9,533 bases of DNA, from the NCBI GenBank assembly GCA_038223055.1, contig JBBRHF010000169.1:1-9533 (forward strand), read 5' to 3'. Below are positions 1-9,283 of this stretch, piece after piece (the stretch's first letter is position 1; every line of letters starts with the position of its first letter). This DNA is from JBBRHF01 sp038223055 (GTDB taxonomy: Bacteria; Actinomycetota; Actinomycetes; JACCUZ01). The translations under genes and the position numbers were made by a program. The notes beneath the pieces were generated by a model. That model saw only the letters and a program-made list of their open reading frames with translations. It searched no databases and was not told where the DNA came from.

Positions 1-878
1 ACCGTGCTGGCGACGGCCTTCGTGACGGCGAAGTACTGGTGGGGCTTGGCGATACGCTTGGCGAGACCGTCGGCACCTTCGTCGTACGCCGTGAAGTTGC
101 GCAGCAACTGCAGGAATCGCTCCTGGTTGAACAGCCCGTGCAGGGTCAGCTCGATCGCAAGGGGCGTGTCCAGGTCGCCGAAGACCTCCCCCGGCGTGAG
201 GGGGTGCCCGTCGTCGTCGACGTTCCACGGCGAGAAGTGGTTGAGCGGGGTGAACGGGGTGCCGTACTTCGCGATAATGCCGTCACTTGCGACCGTGCAG
301 ACGGCGAAGCGAAACGCCATCGGAAACTCGCGCAGGTAGGTCTGCAGCTGCGCGTGCGCTCCGGCGACATCGGCGTTGTGCTGGCCGGCTTTCTTGAGCT
401 CGATGACGCTGACGGGCAGGCCGTTGCAGTAGAGGACGACGTCGAACCGGCGCTCGTGATCGCCCTGGCGGATCGTCACCTGGTTGGCGGCAAGCCAGTC
501 GTTGTCGCTGGGCTCGTGACTGACCAGCCGGATCGTCGGCGTGGTTTCCTGCCCGTCGTGGTCGAAGTACGTGATGCCGCGGAAGCCGTCGACGAGGTAG
601 TCGTGCAGCCGCAGGTTCTCCGTGATCGCGTCGGCGGACTTGGGCGACAGGATCTCGGCGAGAGCCTGCTGGATGTACTCCGCGGGGACAGAAGGGTTCA
701 GGGAACGCATCGCCGTCGACAGCCTGGACCGCAGGACGAGCTCGCCCCAGCTCGCTCGCTCCCCGCTGCCCGGCGCGATGGTCGCCCCTGCGACGGGGCG
801 CCAGCCCAGCTCAGCCAACGTGTCGAGGGTCAGCGCCTCCCAATCGTCCTCACTGAATCCTGTTGCCGCGTATGGCAT
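1..878 (-). CDS. hsdR: Type I restriction enzyme R subunit, N-terminal 292 codons (cut by window edge)
   Basis: This is the restriction subunit of the Type I complex; with HsdM and HsdS it cuts DNA after ATP-driven translocation. Only the N-terminal nuclease part lies in the window. The PD-(D/E)xK site is visible: RFDVVLY with D146, then VIELKK with E160 and K162, followed by QLQTY (Q177, Y181), the QxxxY motif of this nuclease class. E46 in a WGELVLR segment fits the conserved early Glu. The ATG at 878-876 directly follows the hsdS stop TAG (881-879), so translation is probably coupled; a weak GGGGGA lies 10 bases upstream. No stop or frameshift is seen up to the edge. The family is usually around 1000 residues, so the helicase domains should lie beyond base 1. 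The motifs are seen directly; the function follows from the family. Confidence 0.93.
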   Translation of the reverse strand, partial: MPYAATGFSEDDWEALTLDTLAELGWRPVAGATIAPGSGERASWGELVLRSRLSTAMRSLNPSVPAEYIQQALAEILSPKSADAITENLRLHDYLVDGFRGITYFDHDGQETTPTIRLVSHEPSDNDWLAANQVTIRQGDHERRFDVVLYCNGLPVSVIELKKAGQHNADVAGAHAQLQTYLREFPMAFRFAVCTVASDGIIAKYGTPFTPLNHFSPWNVDDDGHPLTPGEVFGDLDTPLAIELTLHGLFNQERFLQLLRNFTAYDEGADGLAKRIAKPHQYFAVTKAVAST

Positions 879-2068
879 CTAGACCGCATCCCCCACTGCC
901 TTCTCTGCGTCCTTGATTCGGACCTTGCCTGACATCAGCAGCGGCAGCAACGCATCGCGCATCGCCGCCAGCTTCAACGACTCTCTCTCTGCCGACAGCG
1001 CGCGCTGCCACAACGCCGACATGACCGTGTCGTCATTCGCGATCCGCTCTGGCTCGGGGACCGGGACAACCTCATCAAGGTGGTGGCGTTGAATGTGCCC
1101 CATGGTCGTCGCCTTGTTCGCCGCAGTGGCTTTGAAATCATCCAACTTGCGAGCGATCAGGCCATACACGAGCCACGTCGGGTAGCCAGGCCTCGGGATC
1201 ACCTTGAAGATGTGCTGATTGATGATGGCCTCGTCGCGGAACCACCGGCTCAAGGTCAGTGAACCGGACCAAGCGAACAGGACATCACCAGGTCGGGCAA
1301 GGTGCTGATCGGCAACCGTCGCGTCACTGAATACGGTTGAGGCGCCGATCCCGGAGTTCAGCTCAGCGATCCGAATCACCACCCGGCCTGTGCCACTGGC
1401 CGCCCTTGTGAACGCCTTGCCGTTGACGAACTCGGCAGTTGCCGACAGTGGTCGGCCTTCGGCGCCGTTCAGGATGGCTTGCATGCGAGTCGCCATCAGG
1501 GCGTCGACCGCGCTGACGAGATTGGCGTCGGCGGCGATTTTGTCGTCCAGCGCCCCCAACACCTCCGCAATCCGCCGCTGCTCCTGAACCGCTGGAGCAG
1601 GAATCATGATTGATCTCTGGTCCGTCAGGCTCACATAAGGAGCCATGTCGGTCTGCCCCTTGAGGACATTCAACTGAGCGACAAACATCGGTGACTGCAT
1701 GACATATCGCAGGTAGCGCTGGTCCAGCCGTGTCGAGTCCAGGGAACGCCAGAATGTCGTTTGGGGCGAACACACGTAGTCGGGCGCATTCCGTGGCGCA
1801 ACTGCCACCTTCCCCACAGTCCCCTTGTGCGATAGCAGGACATCACCGGGGAGGCCAACACCCTTGCGGATCCTCAATCTCGCGGTTGAATCGATCTTGC
1901 CAGCCCCTCGGAAATCGACCTCACCAGATGTCATATCTGCCGCACGGATGAAAGGTGTCCCGCCATCAACGAACTCGTGAGGGCGTGGGCGATACTCTCC
2001 ATGATTCCCGTCCTCGACTTTCAGCACACCGTCCCGGCCGAGATCCGAAACGCGAACGAACGCGGCGG

Positions 2069-2072
<4 letters not shown>
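879..2072 (-). CDS. hsdS: Type I restriction-modification specificity subunit S
   Basis: This 397-residue protein should choose the DNA target for both methylation and restriction. It has the usual two-fold layout: a first target recognition domain at about 1-160 (GDVLLSHKGTVGKVAV at 76-91), a conserved helix at about 163-200 (EQRRIAEVLGALDDKI), a second recognition domain at about 205-340 (GDVLFAWSG at 262-270), and a second helix at about 345-385 ending RDALLPLLMSGKVRI. Length is normal for the family. Its ATG overlaps the hsdM stop as ATGA (2072-2069), with GGGAG at 2083-2079, 6 bases before the start. A hand count of two lines in the gene gave about 57-63% GC (line 1801 gives 62%), while lines in hsdM and the upstream gene gave about 63-73%. 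The target sequence cannot be read from the protein. Confidence 0.95.
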
Positions 2073-3685
<1,613 letters not shown>

Positions 3686-3687
3686 GG

Positions 3688-5793
3688 TCAGCGGCCTTCC
3701 TGTGGCTGGTGCGATGCTGGCTGGTGAATCGTCAAGCGATGCTGGGTGACGCCGTCGGCGAGGTGTCCGGCGAGCTCGTCCAGCTCGGTGAGCCGCCGTC
3801 GCGCGTCCTGGCGTTCGCGCTCGATCGTTCGCAGCGACGCGGACAACGCCGCGGCTTGGGCGGCCGGGGCGCGCCGGACCGTCCAGAGCCGCCACGCTTT
3901 GGCACCGGACGCCACCGTGTTGAGGTCGGCAGCCAGGACCTCCGGTACGACGCTTGGCTCGGCACCAGCTGCCGGGCCTCCGGCCGGCACTCGCAGCACC
4001 CTCGCTGGCGAGAGCACCACCGAACCGCCCTCGACGTCGACTCGTGCAGCCGCGCGCGGACTCGTGCAGAACACGACATCTCCGGGCACAGTCAGCCGGC
4101 CCGAAGGATAGGTGCCCGCGAAGGCAAGACGGTCCACCCGCCGTCCACCCCACGTCATCGCGCCCGTCAGCTCCCCCGGGCCGATGACGCGGGCACCGGA
4201 GTCGGCGTGCAGGTCGGTCTCGTCGACCCGGTTGCCGGCGACCAGGAGTAGGGCGCGCCGGCTCAGTGCCCTTCCCACCATCAGTGCCATTCCCACCGTC
4301 AACGGGTCGCGCGAGGGATCACCCTGCCCTGGCCCGTCAGCATCGAGCGAAAGCTGACCGACGACGTCAGCCAATCCCAGCGAGCGGGTCAGCTCGCCGG
4401 CTCGAACAGCCGTGTCAGCCTCGGCTCTGATCGGGCGCGGCCGAACGCGGCTCACGTCCTCGACCAACGACCGACCCCTCGCCAACAACACCCGTGTGTT
4501 CGCGCGACGGGCGAACCGGAACGAGTGTGACAGCACGAAGTGGTAGTCCCCCATCGCGGCCACCACGTCGGTGACCAGATCATCGATCGCCGCGTCGTCG
4601 AGCCGGACGTCGGCCAGATCGGAGACGACCGTCCACCGGTCGCTGATGCGCACGTCGGGGTGCGGCGGTCCCAGCGCCCACAGGGCCAACGGCTGACGCG
4701 ATGCGCCGACGAGCAGCCCCTTGGGCAGGCGCAGGATCGCCCGGACCCGGTCCGAGCGCAGAAGACCGTCGCGAAAACGTCCGGACTCGACCGAAACCAG
4801 ACGGTCGGTCAGGACGCTGGCCGGGGCCACGATCACACCGAGCTGACGCTGGTCCATCCGCAGCACGAGGTTGTCGATCGCGGCCAGGACGTCGACCTCG
4901 GTCATTCCCGGCGCCCCCGCGCTTGGGAAATGGGCGAGGTGGACGGCCGGCCCGGACAGGTCGAAGACCCCGTCCACAGCCACGACGAGTGGCTCTCGGT
5001 GCAGGTCATGCACGCGCAGGCGGCGGCGCACCAACCGGCCGATCTCCCCGTCCTCGGCGCGGGTCATGACGGTGGGCGCGGACTCCTCGGCGTACAAGCG
5101 CGCCACCTCCACGAGCAGGTCGCTGCCCCCACGGGTCGGGTCCGCGAAAACCGCGGGTTGCAGATCGACCGATTGAGCCAGCCCCTGGGCGATGCGGGCC
5201 ACCAGGTGCCGTGCGTCGTCCCGCAGCGCGGTCTGCGCGTGCCCCGGCAGATGATGGCGGAACCGGTCCGCCATCAACTGCTCGAACGCCAATGCTGGGC
5301 TGTACGCCGCGTCGGCCAAGCCGTCGACGTAGGACGCGAGCCCGGTGGCCTCGTCTGCCAGGTCGGCGATCTCGGTGACCAGGAACTCGTCGTCCCCATC
5401 GACCTCGTCGGCGAGGTCCTGCAGATCGGCCGGCGCGAGCCCCCCGAGCTGCACGCCTGTCACGGCCTTGAGGCACAGCAGCGCGGACACCGCCCGCAGG
5501 TGCGCCTCTTCTCCCCGCGGCGACGCGCCCGCGGGGCGGGCGAAGGCCGCAAGGTCGTCGCGGGCGTGCGCGTTCTTGCCCCGGCCCGTCTGCGCGAGCC
5601 ACGACACGACAGCCTCGCCGTCGAAGGACGCGACGCGGCCGTCCGTGGCCACTGACGAGGGGAACGGAGCGTCAGAAGCCGCGTAGCGCGTGCGCCACAT
5701 CGACACGACCGGGCGCTGAACGCGAGCCAGCCGAGCCACGTCGGCGAGGGTGATCCGCAGGCCGCGCTGGGCTCGGACGCCGGTGGCTGCCAT
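3688..5793 (-). CDS. HTH / degenerate N6-methylase-like / specificity-domain-like fusion protein, first gene of the Type I operon
   Basis: This 701-residue protein leads the operon. Residues about 13-35 (ITLADVARLARVQRPVVSMW) form a helix-turn-helix, followed by a wing-like FDGEAVVSWLAQTGRG (57-72), the arrangement seen at the start of many actinobacterial N6 DNA methylases. A helical stretch follows to about 200. The segment about 210-375 follows the order of an HsdM catalytic domain: FADPTRGGSDLL (216-227) sits where motif I DPxxGSG belongs, LAHFPS (286-291) where NPPF belongs, then LGVIVAPASVL and ILRLPKGL. Only D-P-x-x-G of motif I survives and NPPF is lost, so catalysis is unlikely. Residues about 500-600 resemble a recognition domain, with PGDVVFCTS (570-578) like the GDVL motif of HsdS, and about 640-685 is a predicted coiled coil. 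The ATG at 5793 has GAGG at 5804-5801, 7 bases upstream. Assignment is by eye; the role is unknown. Confidence 0.85.
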   Translation of the reverse strand: MAATGVRAQRGLRITLADVARLARVQRPVVSMWRTRYAASDAPFPSSVATDGRVASFDGEAVVSWLAQTGRGKNAHARDDLAAFARPAGASPRGEEAHLRAVSALLCLKAVTGVQLGGLAPADLQDLADEVDGDDEFLVTEIADLADEATGLASYVDGLADAAYSPALAFEQLMADRFRHHLPGHAQTALRDDARHLVARIAQGLAQSVDLQPAVFADPTRGGSDLLVEVARLYAEESAPTVMTRAEDGEIGRLVRRRLRVHDLHREPLVVAVDGVFDLSGPAVHLAHFPSAGAPGMTEVDVLAAIDNLVLRMDQRQLGVIVAPASVLTDRLVSVESGRFRDGLLRSDRVRAILRLPKGLLVGASRQPLALWALGPPHPDVRISDRWTVVSDLADVRLDDAAIDDLVTDVVAAMGDYHFVLSHSFRFARRANTRVLLARGRSLVEDVSRVRPRPIRAEADTAVRAGELTRSLGLADVVGQLSLDADGPGQGDPSRDPLTVGMALMVGRALSRRALLLVAGNRVDETDLHADSGARVIGPGELTGAMTWGGRRVDRLAFAGTYPSGRLTVPGDVVFCTSPRAAARVDVEGGSVVLSPARVLRVPAGGPAAGAEPSVVPEVLAADLNTVASGAKAWRLWTVRRAPAAQAAALSASLRTIERERQDARRRLTELDELAGHLADGVTQHRLTIHQPASHQPQEGR
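3695..3701 (-). promoter_or_regulatory. Ribosome binding site of hsdM
   Basis: AGGAAGG on the minus strand, 9 bases before GTG 3685. It sits inside the last codons of the upstream gene and decides the GTG start over upstream in-frame alternatives. The position implies translational coupling between the two genes. Confidence 0.7.
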
Positions 5794-5796
5794 CTG

Positions 5797-5804
5797 CCCC
5801 CCTC
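5797..5804 (-). promoter_or_regulatory. Ribosome binding site of the operon-leading gene
   Basis: GAGGGGGG on the minus strand just before ATG 5793; counting the GAGG core the spacer is 7 bases. It supports this ATG as the start. Confidence 0.6.
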
Positions 5805-5881
5805 ACCTGTCTCAAGCGCTCAAGGTGAGCGATCGGTGACCCCACTTTAGCCGCGCTCCGCTCTTCTCTACGCTTACTTGG

Positions 5882-5899
5882 TGATAATCCCCCTTATCA
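5882..5899. promoter_or_regulatory. Perfect inverted repeat, candidate operator
   Basis: TGATAA, six bases TCCCCC, then TTATCA: six-base arms matching perfectly around a six-base spacer. It overlaps the best plus-strand -10 candidate and lies between the two divergent genes. The operon-leading protein carries a helix-turn-helix, so autoregulation at this site is possible, but that is inference. A terminator role is unlikely because the stem is short and AT-rich. Confidence 0.45.
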
Positions 5900-5988
5900 G
5901 TAGCACAAGTTGTTGACTTTGCTGTTGCTGGGGAGCCTGGGTCAGCGCCCACCACCGGCCGACCGGCCCCCATGGCGCACGAACCCAT

Positions 5989-5993
5989 AGGAG
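5989..5993 (+). promoter_or_regulatory. Ribosome binding site deciding the GTG start at 5999
   Basis: AGGAG lies 5 bases before GTG 5999. The upstream in-frame ATG at 5972 has no such site in front of it, so the GTG is preferred. Confidence 0.7.
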
Positions 5994-5998
5994 TCACC

Positions 5999-7489
5999 GT
6001 GAAGAGCACGATCCCGGACACTGAGCCGCACGCGTCGTACGACGCCACCCTGCCCGCTGTCGTCGTTGTCGGACTGACCGTCCGCGACCCAGCCCTGGTC
6101 ACCGAGGCCCTGCGCTGGTCGTCCGGGCGCAGGGACGAGGCGGTCACCTCCCAGGAGATGGCCGGCGCCGACCTCACCGCGTTCGTCACCCAGGCGCTGG
6201 TCATCGGGGCACACGCCATCGCCTCCGCGGGTGGCACCCAGGACACGTTCGACCTCGAGCGGCTTGTGACCGAGGTCGGCACGCGCACCACCGAGGCCAG
6301 CGCCAAGGCCGCGGAGGCGACGACCGAGACGGTCACCCGGATGGCGGACGCCATGGCGAAGGTCTCCGCGGACACCAAAAAGGCGATCGCCGAAGCCAGC
6401 GAGAGCGCCCGCAAGTCGTTCACCGACAACGTCGGCACCGCGACGAAGTCCCTGCACGACGACGTCCAGCGCCTGCTCGGTGGCGAGCACCCCGAGCTGA
6501 TCGAGCGGCTCAACCCGCTGCTCGAGTCGTTCGGTCGCAAGCTGGACGCGCGCACGACCGAGCAGACGCACGCGCTGCTCGCGAAGGCGGCCCGGCAGTT
6601 CGACCCGGCCGACCCGACCTCCCCGATGGCCAAGCACACGTTGGCCCTCAAAGAACAGCAGGCAACTCTGACGACCTCGATGGAGAAGAACCACCTCGCC
6701 CTGGTCGCCAAGGTCGACGAGCTCGCGACGGCCGTGAAGGTCACGACGTCCGCCAGGGACGCAACGGAGACCGTCGCCAAAGTCACTCCCCTCAAGGGCG
6801 GCACCTACGCCGACAACGTCCACCGGGTGATGCAGGAGATCGCAGGTGGCCTGGGCGACGAGTACGCCGACACCGGATGCGTCATCGGCGCGATCCCCCG
6901 CAACAAGAAGGGCGACGGCGTCCTGACCGTCAACGGAGGCGCGGCCCGGCTCGTGCTGGAGATGACCGACTCGGCCCGAACCGGGTGGAACGACTACCTG
7001 GACGAAGCCGAGCGCAACCGCAGCGCCGCAGCCTCCCTGGGACTGGTCCGCGAGCCCGCGCAGAACGGCGGGCACACCATCCGCTGCCTCGGCTCCCGGC
7101 GCATCGTCCTGGCCTTCGACCCCACGACCGACGACAGCCAACTGCTGCGCACCGTCGTACAGCTCCTGCGCATCGCCGCGATCTCCGCCAGCTCGCGGCG
7201 CGACGTCGAGGACATCCAGACCGCGGAGGAAAAGATCGCCGAGGCGCTGGCGATGCTGACCAAGATCGACGACATCGCGCACGCCGCCTCCTCGATCCGC
7301 AAGGGCGCGGACAAGATCGAGGGACAGTGCACCTCGGTCCAGACCGGCCTCAACCGCCTGCTCACCCAGGCCCAGGCCGCTCTCGCCGGCCTTGCCTCGG
7401 CCGACGGCGAGTTGATCGCCGAGGGGTCCATCGACGGCACGCGCGACTCCGCCGTGCTGGCGGGCGGGGCCAGCCACTCGGCAGCCTGA
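5999..7489 (+). CDS. Helical / coiled-coil protein with a nuclease-fold-like core, divergent to the Type I operon
   Basis: This 496-residue protein has no recognised function. After a short N-terminal part (1-85, with a beta-like LPAVVVVGLTV at 18-28), residues about 86-260 are Ala/Lys/Glu/Thr-rich helices likely to form coiled coils. A compact alpha/beta core follows at about 268-375: GGTYADNVHRVM, KKGDGVL (303-309), RLVLEMTDS (317-325), DEAERNRSAAASLGLV (335-350) and RRIVLAFDP (367-375). A second helical region at 400-460 and a loose tail end it. The order GD, a strand, then E-x-T and a helix resembles DUF2130/RmuC-like and other PD-(D/E)xK folds, with D306 and E321 present but Thr323 where the lysine should be. 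There is no signal peptide or membrane segment, so it is probably cytoplasmic. Similar proteins are, as I recall, often auto-labelled Fis-family regulators, but I see no DNA-binding helix-turn-helix. Start: GTG 5999 behind AGGAG. The fold is inference. Confidence 0.85.
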   Translation: MKSTIPDTEPHASYDATLPAVVVVGLTVRDPALVTEALRWSSGRRDEAVTSQEMAGADLTAFVTQALVIGAHAIASAGGTQDTFDLERLVTEVGTRTTEASAKAAEATTETVTRMADAMAKVSADTKKAIAEASESARKSFTDNVGTATKSLHDDVQRLLGGEHPELIERLNPLLESFGRKLDARTTEQTHALLAKAARQFDPADPTSPMAKHTLALKEQQATLTTSMEKNHLALVAKVDELATAVKVTTSARDATETVAKVTPLKGGTYADNVHRVMQEIAGGLGDEYADTGCVIGAIPRNKKGDGVLTVNGGAARLVLEMTDSARTGWNDYLDEAERNRSAAASLGLVREPAQNGGHTIRCLGSRRIVLAFDPTTDDSQLLRTVVQLLRIAAISASSRRDVEDIQTAEEKIAEALAMLTKIDDIAHAASSIRKGADKIEGQCTSVQTGLNRLLTQAQAALAGLASADGELIAEGSIDGTRDSAVLAGGASHSAA

Positions 7490-7490
7490 C

Positions 7491-7952
7491 ATGACCCACG
7501 ACACGCACGGCCGCGACCTCGAACGGGCGATCGTCCGTGAGATCATCCGGAACGACGGGGCGCGGACCGATCCTTCACGCAACGACGGAACGGGCTCCAG
7601 CAAGGTCAGCGCCGGGCACCTGCGCCGCGACGCCTACCTCCAGTTCCGCCAGTCCACCCTCTACCAGGTCGCCAACAACACCGAGTCCTCCCGCCGCCAG
7701 TACGACCTGCGGGGCCGGGGGTCGCGTTGGGCTGGGCGCCCGAGCAGGTCATCGTCATCGACATCGACCAGGGCCAGTCCGATGCCTCGGCCGCGGACCG
7801 GGAAGGGTTCCAGCGCCTGGTCGCCGAGGTCTCCCTCGGCAAGGCCGGCACCGTGCTCGGGCTGGAGTGCTCACGGCTGGCTCGCAACAACGCCGACTGG
7901 CACGCGCTGCTGCGGCTGTGAGCGTTCAACGACACACTGATCTGTGACGAGG
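7491..7952 (+). pseudogene. Large serine recombinase remnant, piece 1: N-terminal catalytic domain
   Basis: From about 7605 the translation matches a large serine recombinase of actinobacterial elements: VSAGHLRRDAYLQFRQST, with catalytic Ser at 7653-7655 (RQS), then NNTESSRRQYDLR. At about 7709-7716 one base is missing; the domain continues in another frame as LGWAPEQVIVIDIDQGQS, REGFQRLVAEVSLGKAG and LECSRLARNNADWHALL. A TGA at 7919-7921 stands where this family has a Cys codon; the same frame then reads AFNDTLICDE up to the inversion breakpoint near 7952. The ATG at 7491, one base after the preceding stop, begins about 36 codons that do not resemble the recombinase start and may belong to another gene. 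The protein cannot be active as it stands. Confidence 0.85.
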
Positions 7953-8797
7953 CTCAGCGCTGACCGCGAGGGCGTCTCCACGGCCAGCGGGGTCAACGAC
8001 GCCAGTACCAGGTCGGCGGCGTCGACGCCGGCCCCGCAGGCGGCCTGGCAGGGCGCGGTGCCGGGTGGCGATCCCTTCTCGCTGGCACGCGTAGTCCGGG
8101 ACTGTGGTGGCGTCGGCGCGGGTGTGGTAGCCCACGGTCATCCGCTGGCCGCACCTGCCGCACACGACCAGGCCTCGGAGCAGGGCGGGGCCTTCACGGG
8201 CCGGGCCGCTTTGCGGTCTTCGCCGTGGGCGGGGCGTTGCCGGCCAGGGTGGCCTGGTTTGTCTGGAACTGGTCCCAGTCGATGTAGCCGGGGTGGGCGC
8301 CCAGGATCAGGGTGGTCCACTGGTCGCGGGGTTTGACCACGGTGTGGTGGCGGCCAGCGGCGTCGGTCACCTGGCGCCGGCCGTAGACGTAGGCGCCGGC
8401 GTGTCGGGGGTTGGCAGCACGAACAGCACGTGGTCGTGGCGCAGCGGCACCCAGTACAGCTGTCCGGCGCGCGGCCCGGGTAACGTGCCGGCCGGGGAAG
8501 CGCACCGCGTCCGCGGCGGACGCCTTGACGACCGCGCTGGCCGACCCGGTGGCCTCGAAGGTGGCGAACAGGGCGGGCGACGACTTGGCGGACACCGGTG
8601 TCGGGGTCCAACACAACCTGACCGGTCGGGTCGTAGACCACCCCGATGGGTAGCCGAAGGGCCAGCTGCCCGCGGGCCGCCTTGGCCAGGATCCGCCTTG
8701 GAGCGTGGCCCGGATCAGGTGCAGCTCGACCTCGCTCATGGTGCCCTTGAGCCCGAGCAGCAGCCGGTCGTTGATGGTGCCCGGGTCATAGAGGCCG
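7953..8797 (-). pseudogene. Large serine recombinase remnant, piece 2: inverted central and zinc-ribbon part
   Basis: Read on the minus strand from 8797, this continues piece 1: GLYDPGTINDRLLLGLKGTM, SEVELHLIRATLQGG, then in a shifted frame ILAKAARGQLALRLPIGVVY and DPDTGVRQVVAR, then LFATFEATGSASAVVKA, GQLYWVPLRHDHVLFVL, NPRHAGAYVYGRRQVTDAAG and GAHPGYIDWDQFQTNQATL. The zinc ribbon follows with VVCGRCGQRMTVGYHTRAD and PDYACQREG, then CQAACGAGVDAADLVLASL, and ends near ALAVSAE. At least six frame changes are needed, so the segment is long dead. It lies opposite to its two flanking pieces, which shows that an internal stretch of about 845 bp was turned round within the gene. Confidence 0.85.
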
Positions 8798-9283
8798 CTC
8801 ACCGACCGCGCCGAGCAGGCCGACCGGATCCGGGCCACCGGCGTGCAACGTGCCCAACTCGCCGCCGACGCCGCACGCCGGCGCTACCTCGCCGTGGACC
8901 CGGGCAACCGGCTCGTCGCCGATACCTTGGAAGCCGACTGGAACCACGAGCTGCGCGAGCTGGCCGACACCCAGGACGACTACGAACGGGCCGGCCAGGC
9001 CGCCGCCGCGACCCTGGGCGACCAGCAACAGCAACGGATCCGGGCCCTCACCGCCGACCTGCCCGCCCTCTGGCACGACCCGGTGAACCCGATGCGGGAA
9101 CGCAAACGCCTCATCCGCCTCCTGGTCACCGACGTCACCCTGATCCGCACCGCCGAGCACATCACCACCCACGTGCGCCTACCCGCAGGCCAGCAGCACA
9201 CCCTCACCGTCCTCGTGTTAGCCGGCGGCGCCCTTGAGCTGAAACACCTCGCGGAGCTGCTCCTATCCGTTAACCGGCCATGA
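8798..9283 (+). pseudogene. Large serine recombinase remnant, piece 3: C-terminal helical part
   Basis: On plus again, in one frame from 8798: LTDRAEQADRIRATGVQRAQ, LAADAARRRYLAVDPGNRLV, ADTLEADWNHELRELADTQ, ending RERKRLIRLLVTDVTL and HVRLPAGQQHTLTV. This is the coiled-coil and C-terminal region that follows the zinc ribbon in this family, and it joins the end of piece 2 (ALAVSAE then LTDRAEQADR). After about 9211 the match to the family stops; the final 23 codons to TGA 9281-9283 read unrelated sequence, so the usual C-terminal helix-turn-helix part is missing. A GTG at 8843 could start a short product, but nothing suggests a functional one. Confidence 0.82.

Larger units (their letters stand above)
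5794..5998. promoter_or_regulatory. Divergent intergenic region between the restriction operon and the coiled-coil gene
   Basis: This 205-base gap must hold the promoters for both directions, and part of it is more AT-rich than its surroundings (about 5870-5925). On the plus strand GATAAT at 5883-5888 fits a -10 box, but I see no good -35 box at the right distance. TTGACT at 5913-5918 resembles a -35 box without a convincing -10. On the minus strand TTGTGC followed 15 bases later by TTATCA is a weak candidate for the operon. A quasi-palindrome at 5824-5841 (7 of 9 pairs match) lies just upstream of the operon start. I see no small gene or RNA gene here. The promoter calls are tentative. Confidence 0.5.

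Noticed and set aside
3686..4153. An upstream extension of HsdM by 156 codons
   Set aside because: The added part is the out-of-frame shadow of the upstream gene; GTG 3685 has a ribosome site and gives the usual N-terminus.
4540..5655. A 371-codon plus-strand frame opposite the fusion gene
   Set aside because: Low-complexity antisense translation with no ribosome site; the minus-strand frame has recognisable motifs.
5972..5998. ATG 5972 as the start of the coiled-coil gene
   Set aside because: No ribosome site precedes it, while GTG 5999 has AGGAG at 5 bases.
5942..7603. Long open frames on the minus strand opposite the 496-residue gene
   Set aside because: They are antisense shadows; the plus-strand frame has a good ribosome site, a helical pattern and a coherent core.
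7953..8797. A programmed invertible switch
   Set aside because: The ends share only GAG/CTC as an inverted repeat in the present layout, and the segment is full of frameshifts, so neither orientation encodes a working protein.
8293..9237. A 314-codon plus-strand frame across the recombinase remnants
   Set aside because: It crosses the inversion breakpoint in a frame unrelated to the recombinase pieces on either side and resembles no family.
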